This document shows positions 7,593 through 16,551 of a DNA stretch of 62,391 nt, one piece after another. A model generated the notes under the pieces. That model was given only the letters and a program-made list of their open reading frames with translations, had not been told where the DNA came from and ran no database searches. The stretch's first letter is position 1; every line of letters starts with the position of its first letter. A program made the position numbers and the translations under genes. This stretch comes from Cyanobacteria bacterium SZAS-4 (GTDB taxonomy: Bacteria; Cyanobacteriota; Vampirovibrionia; Obscuribacterales; Obscuribacteraceae): positions 81,242-143,632 of the forward strand of contig JAFEAT010000017.1 in NCBI GenBank assembly GCA_018266255.1, read 5' to 3'.

Positions 7593-10500
7593 GTGAGTAA
7601 TCTAGAACTTGAACCGCTTTGGTACAAAGACGCTGTAATTTATCAGTTGCACATAAAGTCGTTCTTCGACAGCAATGATGATGGCTATGGCGATTTCCAG
7701 GGGCTGATCAACAAGCTGGATTATTTGCAAGAGCTAGGTGTGGACACCATCTGGCTGTTGCCATTCTATCCCTCGCCACTGCGCGATGATGGCTATGACA
7801 TTGCAGACTACGAGGGGATTAACCCAGTTTACGGCGACCGCAAAGACTTTCGTAACTTTGTTCGCGAAGCACATCGTCGCGGGTTGAAGGTCATAACAGA
7901 ACTGGTGATCAACCATACTTCCGATCAGCATCCATGGTTCGATGCATCGCGGAAGGCACCAGCGGGCTCAAGCAAACGTGATTATTATGTTTGGAGTGAT
8001 ACTGACAAAAAATACGAAGATGCTCGCATCATTTTTACCGATTCGGAAAAATCCAATTGGACGTGGGACGCTACTGCCCAACAATATTATTGGCACCGCT
8101 TTTTCTATCATCAACCAGATCTGAATTTCGACAATCCGAACGTTCGACGCGCCATTATCAAAATCATGAAGTTCTGGCTCGACCTCGGTGTTGATGGAAT
8201 GCGACTGGATGCCATTCCATACTTAATCGAGCGCGAAGGCACCAACTGCGAAAATTTGCCTGACACTCACACCGTTTTAAAAGAAATGCGTAAAGTGTTG
8301 GATGAAGAATATCCAGGAAGAATTTTTCTGGCCGAAGCGAATCAGTGGCCATCGGAAGTTATCCAATACTTTGGCGATAGTGATGAATGTCACATGGCGT
8401 TTCACTTTCCTGTCATGCCACGCATCTACTTGGCTGTGCATCAGGAAGACCGGCATCCGATGACTGAAATTCTCAGACAAACGCCGGATATTCCACATGA
8501 TTGCCAGTGGGCAATGTTTTTGCGTAACCATGATGAATTGACGCTCGAGATGGTCACTGACGAAGAGCGTGACTATATGTACAACGCGTACGCCCACGAT
8601 CCGCAAATGCGAATCAATGTCGGTATCCGAAGAAGACTGGCTCCTCTACTGGATTACAGTCGCGACAAAATTAAACTACTGAACAGCATACTGTTCTCGA
8701 TGCCTGGAACTCCGATCGTCTATTACGGCGACGAGATTGGCATGGGCGAAAATATCTTCCTTGGCGATCGTCACGGTGTGCGCACTCCGATGCAATGGAA
8801 CGGTGACAGAAACGCAGGGTTCTCAAAAGCTGTATTCGCTAAGCTCTATTCAGCACCGATTATGGATCCCGTCACCGGCTATCAGTCAATCAATGTGGAG
8901 TCGCAAGATCTCGATCCTTCTTCACTGCTCAATTGGATGCGTTCGATTATCAAACTGCGCAAACAACACAAAGTCTTTGGTCGAGGAACTATCCAACTGC
9001 TCTATCCGGAAAACCGAACGATTCTTGCATACACGCGATCTTTCGAAGGCGAAACAGTCCTTTGTGTGGCAAATCTTTCACGTCATCCACAATCAGTCAG
9101 TTTAGATCTACCTGAATTTGCAGGTGTGACACCAATCGAGATGTTTGGTCTGGTGCCTTTTCATCCCATTACAGAAGATAAGTACACCCTCACTCTTACG
9201 GGGCATTCTTTCTACTGGTTGCAGTTAGCGACGCAGAAAGCGAACCCATTTACAGATACAGCGCCAACATCAGCAAAGGGTGCCGAGCCGGTCAATACTT
9301 ATGCAGTCGAATCAGTTTCTTCGATCGGTAAGGTGCTGACTGGTCCATTTAGAAAAGTCCTGGAAAACAGAATTTTGCCAACTTTTGTACGAGGTCAACG
9401 CTGGTTTGGAAAGAAATCCAAGGATGTCAGCCTCACAAGAGTCAATGATTGGATCGATCTTTCGACAGCAACTGGGTTGCAGTCGGGCATGCTGGTTCTC
9501 GAAATTCACTACGGTGACGGAGAGATGGATCTCTACAACATGTTTGTTGCGCTTGACCCGGTGGCTAACGATGTCGATGCAACTTCAAGTGCAACACCTG
9601 CCAAACCGAACTATACTGCTATCGCTGAATTGACCGATAAAGAACGAAAAGCGATTTTGTACGATGCGTTGGACAATGAAAAATTCAACGCAGCCTTGCT
9701 TGAGTACATATCCGATGACAAACGCATTCGAGGACAAGTTGGATTCGTCGAGTCATACAAACTTCCTGCATTCGACTCGATCGTTGCTAAGGGAGAAGTT
9801 GCTAGCCCTGTCAAACGAGTGGAGAGCGAACAAAGCAATTCGTCGATAATCTTTGGCAATCGATTTATTCTCAAGTTGTTCAGACACCTCGAGCCAGGAA
9901 TTAATCCTGACTATGAGATCTCACGTTATTTAACGGAAACCTCGCCTTTCTCACAAGTGCCTGCAGCGGCTGGTGTATTGGGTTACACGAATCCGCGACT
10001 GGCAACGCTCTACACGCTCGGATTGCTGCAAGAGTACGTGCAGAATCAGGGTGACGCCTGGACGTACACTGTCGCGGAGTACCGCCGATATTACGAGCGC
10101 TGCAGCAGCAAGTCGGTATTGCTAGCCAAGGTTACACCACCTTCGGTGCCGCTGTCTGAATTGGTGAACATCGAGCCACCACAGGAAGTTCTAGAACTTC
10201 TCGGCGTCTACATGAAAGATGCCGCCAAGTTGGGCGCGCGCACTGCCGAGATGCACATTGCTCTCGGCAAACAATCCGAGCTGACGGCGTTCCAGCCAGA
10301 GGAATTGACTCGCAACGAGCTCATCGATATCTCTGCTTCGATGCGATATGACGTTGTAAAAGTCTTCAAGCTGTTGGAAAAAATGATGCGTACGGCAGAA
10401 CCAGATTTGGTGCAATCGATTAAATCGCTTCTGTTGTTCCGACCGAAAGTGGTCGATCTGTTAGATCGGTTGGCGACGATCAACCAGGCATTGATCAAGA

Positions 10501-10976
10501 TTCGCTGCCATGGCGATTATCACCTGGGTCAAGTGCTCTACGCCGATGCTGATTTCTTTATTCTCGATTTTGAGGGAGAGCCTTCGAAACCTCTGGAACA
10601 GCGCATAGCAAAGCAGACTCCGTTAAAAGACGTGGCTGGCATGTTGCGGTCGTTCAGTTATGCGACTTATGCTAGCTTGTTCCTCTTTACTCATAATCGT
10701 TCTGACGACCTGGAAGCATTTTTGCCCTGGGCTAAGGCCTGCGAGGCCTGGTCATCTGCATCGTTCCTGAAAGGATATCTCACGGCGATAGAGGGATCGT
10801 CTCTGGTGCCCACGGACAAAGGTGAATTCTTCCGGGCATTGTTGCCGTTTGTGCTCGATAAAGCGTTCTATGAAATCTTGTATGAGGTCAACAATAGACC
10901 TGACTGGCTGCGCGTGCCTGTGAATAGCGTGCTCGAATATTTGAAGGCTGGGGCCTTCTATAGTGAAGAAAACTGA
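7593..10976 (+). CDS. treS: Trehalose synthase / maltokinase fusion (TreS-Mak)
   Basis: Bifunctional cytoplasmic enzyme of 1127 residues. The N-terminal half (about 1-545) is GH13_16 trehalose synthase, interconverting trehalose and maltose. The nucleophile is D206 (MRLDAIPYL), the acid/base E248 (LAEANQWP), and the third Asp D314 (RNHDEL). After a linker (about 545-600), the C-terminal half is maltokinase (Pep2), phosphorylating maltose to maltose-1-phosphate. Its kinase-like catalytic motif is CHGDYHLGQ (D975), with metal-binding D992 in ILDFEGEP. Start is GTG with AGGGAG seven bases upstream. The fusion is known in several phyla. It sits between glgE and glgB, so its product is the donor for GlgE. 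Confidence 0.96.
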   Translation: MSNLELEPLWYKDAVIYQLHIKSFFDSNDDGYGDFQGLINKLDYLQELGVDTIWLLPFYPSPLRDDGYDIADYEGINPVYGDRKDFRNFVREAHRRGLKVITELVINHTSDQHPWFDASRKAPAGSSKRDYYVWSDTDKKYEDARIIFTDSEKSNWTWDATAQQYYWHRFFYHQPDLNFDNPNVRRAIIKIMKFWLDLGVDGMRLDAIPYLIEREGTNCENLPDTHTVLKEMRKVLDEEYPGRIFLAEANQWPSEVIQYFGDSDECHMAFHFPVMPRIYLAVHQEDRHPMTEILRQTPDIPHDCQWAMFLRNHDELTLEMVTDEERDYMYNAYAHDPQMRINVGIRRRLAPLLDYSRDKIKLLNSILFSMPGTPIVYYGDEIGMGENIFLGDRHGVRTPMQWNGDRNAGFSKAVFAKLYSAPIMDPVTGYQSINVESQDLDPSSLLNWMRSIIKLRKQHKVFGRGTIQLLYPENRTILAYTRSFEGETVLCVANLSRHPQSVSLDLPEFAGVTPIEMFGLVPFHPITEDKYTLTLTGHSFYWLQLATQKANPFTDTAPTSAKGAEPVNTYAVESVSSIGKVLTGPFRKVLENRILPTFVRGQRWFGKKSKDVSLTRVNDWIDLSTATGLQSGMLVLEIHYGDGEMDLYNMFVALDPVANDVDATSSATPAKPNYTAIAELTDKERKAILYDALDNEKFNAALLEYISDDKRIRGQVGFVESYKLPAFDSIVAKGEVASPVKRVESEQSNSSIIFGNRFILKLFRHLEPGINPDYEISRYLTETSPFSQVPAAAGVLGYTNPRLATLYTLGLLQEYVQNQGDAWTYTVAEYRRYYERCSSKSVLLAKVTPPSVPLSELVNIEPPQEVLELLGVYMKDAAKLGARTAEMHIALGKQSELTAFQPEELTRNELIDISASMRYDVVKVFKLLEKMMRTAEPDLVQSIKSLLLFRPKVVDLLDRLATINQALIKIRCHGDYHLGQVLYADADFFILDFEGEPSKPLEQRIAKQTPLKDVAGMLRSFSYATYASLFLFTHNRSDDLEAFLPWAKACEAWSSASFLKGYLTAIEGSSLVPTDKGEFFRALLPFVLDKAFYEILYEVNNRPDWLRVPVNSVLEYLKAGAFYSEEN

Positions 10977-11014
10977 GGTGGTATCACATTACGTGATGAG
11001 TGAAGGGGAGTGCA

Positions 11015-12925
11015 ATGATCGACACTGAAGCAGCTTTGATTACTGAGTACGATGTCCATCTGTACGCAGAGGGCAATCACTACAGAATTTACGAAAAGCT
11101 AGGCGCACATCCTTACGAGGTGAAAGGCAAAAAGGGAGTTCACTTTGCTGTCTGGGCCCCGAGCGCAGAAGGCATTTCAGTTATCGGCGATTTCAACGAA
11201 TGGAAAGCCGATGCCAACCCGATGAAACCCATTGCTGGTTCGGGAATCTGGGCTACTTTTGTACCAGGGCTGAAAGAAGGCGCAACCTACAAATATTACG
11301 TCAAAGGCGCTAACGGTTACCGCGCCGAAAAATCAGATCCATTCGGTTTTGCATCTGAAGAGCGACCAAAAACTGCTTCAGTTGTTTGGGAAATGGATAA
11401 GTATAAGTGGAATGACAAAAAATGGATGGATACGCGAGCTGGCAAAAATGGGCTCGAAGCGCCAATATCCATCTATGAGATGCATCCTGGTTCCTGGATG
11501 CGAGTGCCAGAAGAAAACAATCGCTGGCTCACTTATCGCGAACTTGCTGACAAATTGAGCAAGTATTTGAAAGAGATGAATTTCACGCACGTAGAATTGA
11601 TGCCGCTTGCCGAGCATCCATTGGATCTCTCGTGGGGCTATCAAGTCGTCGGTTATTTTGCTCCTACAAGCAGATTCGGAAGTCCTGATGATTTTGCATA
11701 TTTCGTCGATGTGATGCACCAAAACGGTATCGGTGTAATCGTTGATTGGGTTCCATCGCACTATCCTAAAGATGGGCATGGACTGGGCAATTTCGACGGG
11801 ACTCATTTGTATGAACACTCAGACGAACGTCAGGGTGAACATAAAGAATGGGGCACATACGTCTTCAACTATGGTCGCTACGAAGTTAGCAACTTCCTGA
11901 TCAGCAACGCGTTGTTCTGGCTCGAAAAATATCATATCGATGGACTGCGGGTTGATGCAGTGGCTTCCATGTTGTATCTCGATTACGGTCGCAAAGATGG
12001 CGAGTGGCTGCCGAATCAATATGGTGGCAGAGAGAATATCGAAGCAATCAATTTCATGAAGCGCTTAAATGAACGGGTTTATCTCGAACATCCAGACGTG
12101 CTTGTGGTGGCAGAAGAATCAACTGCCTGGCCGCAGGTATCGAAACCGACGTATCTCGGTGGGCTTGGCTTCGGCTTGAAGTGGGACATGGGTTGGATGC
12201 ATGACACTCTGCAATACATGCAGAATGAGCCAATTCACCGTAAATATCACCACAATAAACTAACGTTCAGAGGACTCTATTCTTACTCTGAAAACTTCGT
12301 TCTGGCGCTCTCGCACGATGAAGTTGTGTACGGAAAGAAATCGTTGATCTCTAAAATGCCTGGAGACGATTGGCAAAAATTCGCCAACTTGAGACTTCTT
12401 TTCGGATACATGTACACCATCACTGGCAAGAAGTTGATCTTCATGGGCGGTGAATTCGGTCAGTTCAACGAGTGGTATCACGAAGCCAGTTTAGATTGGC
12501 ACTTGCTCAATAACCCACTCAATCATGGCTTGCAGGCTTGGATGAAGGATCTGAACAAGGTCTATCAGGATGAGAAGGCATTGTACGAATTGGATAAGGA
12601 TGGAAACGGTTTCGAGTGGATCGATTGCACCGACTACGAACAAAGCATCTTCACCTACATGCGAAACGCTCGCGATCCGAAGAACAACCTTGTTGTCGCA
12701 TGCAATTTTACCCCAGTGCCACGCCACAATTACATGGTTGGCGTTCCACACGGTGGGTACTGGAAGGAAATTCTAAACAGTGATGCAGTCGCTTATGGTG
12801 GCAGCGGTCAGGGCAATCTAGGCGGTATAGAGGCTAGCCCGGTATCCTTCCACGGACGCAGGAATGCACTAGTTATGACACTTCCGCCTCTTGCAATGGT
12901 CGTGTTTAAAGCACAGCCCGAATAG
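11015..12925 (+). CDS. glgB: GlgB, 1,4-alpha-glucan branching enzyme
   Basis: Introduces alpha-1,6 branches in the glucan made by GlgE. An N-terminal CBM48 (about 25-115: GVHFAVWAPSAEGISVIGDF) leads into a GH13_9 barrel. The nucleophile is D314 in LRVDAVASMLY, followed by the acid/base in VVAEEST and the third Asp in LSHDEVVYGKKS. The C-terminal all-beta domain contains VVACNFTPVPRHNY. Length (636) matches short GlgB forms lacking the extra N1 domain. The ATG at 11015 is chosen because AAGGGGAG lies just upstream; a GTG at 11000 would add five residues and lies before that Shine-Dalgarno. Last gene of the + strand GlgE operon. Confidence 0.96.
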   Translation: MIDTEAALITEYDVHLYAEGNHYRIYEKLGAHPYEVKGKKGVHFAVWAPSAEGISVIGDFNEWKADANPMKPIAGSGIWATFVPGLKEGATYKYYVKGANGYRAEKSDPFGFASEERPKTASVVWEMDKYKWNDKKWMDTRAGKNGLEAPISIYEMHPGSWMRVPEENNRWLTYRELADKLSKYLKEMNFTHVELMPLAEHPLDLSWGYQVVGYFAPTSRFGSPDDFAYFVDVMHQNGIGVIVDWVPSHYPKDGHGLGNFDGTHLYEHSDERQGEHKEWGTYVFNYGRYEVSNFLISNALFWLEKYHIDGLRVDAVASMLYLDYGRKDGEWLPNQYGGRENIEAINFMKRLNERVYLEHPDVLVVAEESTAWPQVSKPTYLGGLGFGLKWDMGWMHDTLQYMQNEPIHRKYHHNKLTFRGLYSYSENFVLALSHDEVVYGKKSLISKMPGDDWQKFANLRLLFGYMYTITGKKLIFMGGEFGQFNEWYHEASLDWHLLNNPLNHGLQAWMKDLNKVYQDEKALYELDKDGNGFEWIDCTDYEQSIFTYMRNARDPKNNLVVACNFTPVPRHNYMVGVPHGGYWKEILNSDAVAYGGSGQGNLGGIEASPVSFHGRRNALVMTLPPLAMVVFKAQPE

Positions 12926-13004
12926 CGAGCAAACTTATAGTTCATGCTCCTTTCAGAGATTGATTGGCAAAAAGTATTTGGTCACTTTTAGTCTACGCTT
13001 GTAT

Positions 13005-13079
13005 GTCGACTGAATATGACCATGATATGCGCAGAAAGAAAGAAATTTTCATGATCTGCATCATTCAGCAATTGTCGAC
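13005..13079. repeat. Interrupted inverted repeat upstream of the 13119 gene
   Basis: GTCGACTGAAT (13005-13015) is mirrored by ATTCAG (13063-13068) and GTCGAC (13074-13079). Between them CATGATATGC (13021) and CATGATCTGC (13050) form near-identical direct repeats. The block sits 40-115 bases before the 13119 gene and may be a regulator-binding region. Confidence 0.35.
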
Positions 13080-13118
13080 TATCCTAGACGTTGATTGGCT
13101 GCTCATCTGGGACTGTAA

Positions 13119-14381
13119 GTGACTTGTTCTTCGGCACGAATAAAAGCTCTAGCGACGCTCGCTGTTGTCTTGTCGGCTAATTTTACTCCTTTAGTTTCCA
13201 TGCCTGGCGAAGCTGCCACCGAACCAACTTCCGAGACAACATCTAAATCAACAGCCCAGCTAACTTCGAATGAATCAATTCCAGTAAGTGGTTCAGGCAA
13301 AGACTTCACATCCGGCAGTGATTTTAAGGCAGGACCTGTTACCGATGACGACAAGCTTTTAAAGCCGGTAGCAAAGGACGCAAAAAATCCGGTCGATAAC
13401 AGTACCTCTAAACTCAGTCCGAATTCTCAACCTGAAAAGAAAGAGGGCACGACGGAGGCGGCGTCAGATCAGCCTCAACAGTCAGGCAAGAAAAAGGCGA
13501 AAAAACCAATTCCGTATGACGCCGACGAGATCGAATCTAGCGATCGAAGAAATTATGATGTCACCATCAACAACAAAGGACCGATATCCATCGGTGCCGT
13601 AAAAGTGGCAAAGGATCTGCAGATGCTCGATGAGATTGCAGAATTGAATGAACTCAAAAAGTCGAAGGTATATGTTCCGGGGCAGAGAGTGCGAAACCTC
13701 GAGGTGATTTGCGTTCGGCAAGATCTCGACGAAAACATACTAAGTGCCTTTTTTGCCACAAGAAGGGTGGTATCAGAGTTGGACCGACAGGTAGCGGGTT
13801 ACGATGCGGTTGCGCGTGTACTAGAAGAAAAGCGCGATCAAGCAATTCGAAATAACACTATTTTGAACTTCACCAGCGGCGGTGCATTAGCGATGACGCA
13901 GGGAGCGATCTCAATTGGCACGCCGATGAAATATCAGAATGCCGGAAACGAACTTGGCGCGATTGCCGGTGCCTTAACCACGGTCATAGGTGCCTACGCC
14001 CTCAAACTTCAAGGTGGTGGAAAGCGAAGCTCAGAGCGCGATCCGAACATGTTAGCCCCGATATTCGGTCTGCTTCCCAACGAACCTAACAAATACCCGG
14101 TGGTTGTTTGGGATTATTTGAGTGATTACGAGCCTGGTCAGAAAAAGACGCGGCGCGAACAATTAATCGACCGCTGGGTAAAGTTGAACTACATCGAACC
14201 ACTGAACAAACCATCCAGCAAAAAGCACCTGCAAGAGTTAGCTGGTACCATTCCGCTAGATAAAGCCGTCAGTATCGACCTTCTTCGAGATCGAATTCCG
14301 ATGCTGCAGGACGTCCGCGCCACCGTTGCCGGTGTGAACGAGTATTTGGATGAGATCCTAACCTTTGTACGACAACCCTGA
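13119..14381 (+). CDS. Exported protein of unknown function
   Basis: Protein of 420 residues that I do not recognise. It starts at GTG, directly after an in-frame TAA, with no good ribosome-binding site. A signal-like segment covers about 8-30. A long Ser/Thr/Glu/Lys-rich, probably disordered stretch (about 33-135) follows. A conserved-looking folded part runs from about 140 to the end. It includes a helical heptad-like region (SAFFATRRVVSELDRQVAGY) and a Gly/Ala-rich hydrophobic pair of segments (about 248-290: TSGGALAMTQGAISIGTP and AIAGALTTVIGAYALKL) that could be membrane hairpins. It lies between glgB and the convergent glgX, but nothing links it to sugar metabolism. Confidence 0.65.
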   Translation: MTCSSARIKALATLAVVLSANFTPLVSMPGEAATEPTSETTSKSTAQLTSNESIPVSGSGKDFTSGSDFKAGPVTDDDKLLKPVAKDAKNPVDNSTSKLSPNSQPEKKEGTTEAASDQPQQSGKKKAKKPIPYDADEIESSDRRNYDVTINNKGPISIGAVKVAKDLQMLDEIAELNELKKSKVYVPGQRVRNLEVICVRQDLDENILSAFFATRRVVSELDRQVAGYDAVARVLEEKRDQAIRNNTILNFTSGGALAMTQGAISIGTPMKYQNAGNELGAIAGALTTVIGAYALKLQGGGKRSSERDPNMLAPIFGLLPNEPNKYPVVVWDYLSDYEPGQKKTRREQLIDRWVKLNYIEPLNKPSSKKHLQELAGTIPLDKAVSIDLLRDRIPMLQDVRATVAGVNEYLDEILTFVRQP

Positions 14382-14387
14382 TTTGTC

Positions 14388-14401
14388 AACCCTAGTGGGT
14401 T
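14388..14401. terminator. Short hairpin between convergent genes
   Basis: AACCC-TAGT-GGGTT lies in the 25-base gap between the 13119 gene and glgX. The stem is short and followed by only three T on the + strand. It is a weak bidirectional terminator candidate. Confidence 0.3.
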
Positions 14402-14406
14402 TGAGC

Positions 14407-16527
14407 TTAAAGGTTCTTGTCCAATTGCAAGAGCACTATACTGCGTGCTTTCAGTGTGAAGCGTTTTGACATTGGGAATGTCGCTTTCTTGATAGTTTCG
14501 GAAGTGTCCAAAATAAGACGCCAGAAGTCACCTGCGTCGTGCGAAGGCAGGAGGAATGGCACGTCTTCGTGGTGCGAATTGAAGAGAAGCAAGACAGTAT
14601 TGCCGTGGACAGTTTTTCCGAGTTTGTCCGTTTCCACTAATTCGCTGCCTTCCAGAAGTACTCCGAGAACGCGTTTGCTTGCGTCTGTCCAGTCCTTCTC
14701 TTCCATAGGCTTGCCGTCAACGTTGAGCCAGAAAATGTCCTTGGTAGCGCCGTCAGCACCTGAACCTTTGAAGAACGTTTTTCGGTGAATGACCAGTTGC
14801 TCTTTTCTGATCGTAATTAGCTTTTGCACAAATTCGAGGAAGCCCTTATCGTCGTCATTCAGATCCCACTGATACCAGCTTATTTCGTTGTCCTGACAGT
14901 AAGCGTTGTTGTTGCCCTTTTGTGTGCGACCCAATTCGTCTCCACCGCTGAGCATCGGAACTCCGAGTGATAGGAGCAAGAGCGCCATGAAATTTCGCTT
15001 TTGCTGATAACGAAGTTTGATTATGTTTGCATCATCGGTGTCGCCCTCTGCGCCACAGTTCCATGAGTTGTTGTGGCTTTCGCCATCGCGATTGTCTTCG
15101 CCGTTTGCGAGGTTGTGTTTTTCGTTGTAACTCACCAAATCGGTCAATGAGAAACCGTCGTGGCAGGTGACGAAGTTGATGCTGGCGTGTGGTTTTCTTC
15201 CACTATGTTCATACAGATCGCTGCTGCCGGTCATACGTGATGCCACCTGCCCTAGTTGACCGAAATCACCTTTGACGAATTGACGCATCGTGTCGCGATA
15301 TTTTCCATTCCACTCAGTCCACAGAACCGGAAAGTTTCCGACCTGATATCCGCCCGCTCCCAAATCCCATGGTTCTGCGATCAGCTTCGTCTGGGAAATA
15401 ATTGGATCTTGTTGGATGACATCGAAAAATGCGGAAAGGTTGTTCACGTCATACAACTCTCTCGCCAGTGCGCTGGCAAGATCGAATCTAAATCCGTCAA
15501 CGTGCATTTCCTGAATCCAATAACGCAGTGAATCCATGATCAGTTGGATGACTCTCGGGTGCACCATATTCAGTGTGTTTCCACAACCCGTGTAGTCCAT
15601 GTAATAGCGATGGTCTTTTTCAACCGTGCGGTAGTACGAGAAGTTGTCCACACCGCGGAAGGACAGCGTCGGACCCATGTGGCTGCCTTCGACAGTATGG
15701 TTGTAGACCACGTCTAGAATTACTTCGATGCCCGCAGCGTGCAGAGCACGCACCATCATTTTGAACTCTTGTACGTTTTCGTTTGGTCCTTTCATTGAAG
15801 AGAAACGTGTATCAGGAGCGAAAAACGATAAGGTGTTGTAGCCCCAGTAGTCAGTCAGACCGCGTTCGATAAAGTTTCTGTTGTTTGTGCGGTGATGCAC
15901 CGGCATCAGTTCGATCGCGGTGACACCAAGGCTGGTGAGATGGTCGATCACTGGCGCACTAGCAACGCCCGCATAAGTACCACGCAACTCTTCGGGCACG
16001 TCTTTGTTCAACATGGTCAAACCTTTGACATGTGCCTCATAGATGATCGTCTTGTTCCACGGTGTCTGAGGCAGTTTGTCTTCACCCCAGATGAAGGATG
16101 GGTCGATGACTGCGGCGAGAGGCGCATAGGCGGCGCTGTCTCGTTTATCCATGGAGAGGTCAAGCTCTTTGCTGCCGATCTTGTAGCCAAAGAGCGAATC
16201 GTCCCAGCGCACAGAACGCGGCACCGATTTCGCATAAGGGTCAACTAATACTTTATTCGGGTTGAAGCGATGCCCTTTATCAGGATCGTATGGACCGTAG
16301 ACGCGGTAGCCGTAAAGCTGACCAGGTCTGATGTCACGGACGAACCCGTGCCAAACGTGTGCATTGTATTCGGGAAGCGTGATTCTATGCGTTTCATGCG
16401 TAGAGTCGAGAGAGTCGAAAAAGCATAATTCGACTTTGGTCGCGTTCTCTGAGAACAACGCAAAATTGACTCCCAGCCCGTCCCACGTCGCGCCGAGTGG
16501 ATACGGCTTTCCTTCTGATACTTGCAT
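14407..16527 (-). CDS. glgX: Glycogen debranching enzyme GlgX/TreX
   Basis: Isoamylase-type GH13_11 enzyme of 706 residues that hydrolyses alpha-1,6 branches, giving linear maltodextrins for TreY. CBM48 lies at about 1-110 (PLGATWDGLGVNFALFSENA). The barrel carries the nucleophile D349 (FRFDLASAL), acid/base E385 (LIAEPWDLG) and third Asp D457 (CHDGFSLTDL). The C-terminal beta-sandwich ends in a Leu-rich strand. The context (last gene of treZ-treY-glgX, 24 bases behind treY) suits the TreX role. Sequence alone does not separate GlgX from TreX, since the family is the same. Confidence 0.94.
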   Translation of the reverse strand: MQVSEGKPYPLGATWDGLGVNFALFSENATKVELCFFDSLDSTHETHRITLPEYNAHVWHGFVRDIRPGQLYGYRVYGPYDPDKGHRFNPNKVLVDPYAKSVPRSVRWDDSLFGYKIGSKELDLSMDKRDSAAYAPLAAVIDPSFIWGEDKLPQTPWNKTIIYEAHVKGLTMLNKDVPEELRGTYAGVASAPVIDHLTSLGVTAIELMPVHHRTNNRNFIERGLTDYWGYNTLSFFAPDTRFSSMKGPNENVQEFKMMVRALHAAGIEVILDVVYNHTVEGSHMGPTLSFRGVDNFSYYRTVEKDHRYYMDYTGCGNTLNMVHPRVIQLIMDSLRYWIQEMHVDGFRFDLASALARELYDVNNLSAFFDVIQQDPIISQTKLIAEPWDLGAGGYQVGNFPVLWTEWNGKYRDTMRQFVKGDFGQLGQVASRMTGSSDLYEHSGRKPHASINFVTCHDGFSLTDLVSYNEKHNLANGEDNRDGESHNNSWNCGAEGDTDDANIIKLRYQQKRNFMALLLLSLGVPMLSGGDELGRTQKGNNNAYCQDNEISWYQWDLNDDDKGFLEFVQKLITIRKEQLVIHRKTFFKGSGADGATKDIFWLNVDGKPMEEKDWTDASKRVLGVLLEGSELVETDKLGKTVHGNTVLLLFNSHHEDVPFLLPSHDAGDFWRLILDTSETIKKATFPMSKRFTLKARSIVLLQLDKNL

Positions 16528-16551
16528 AGACCTTGGCTACCTACTAAATGA

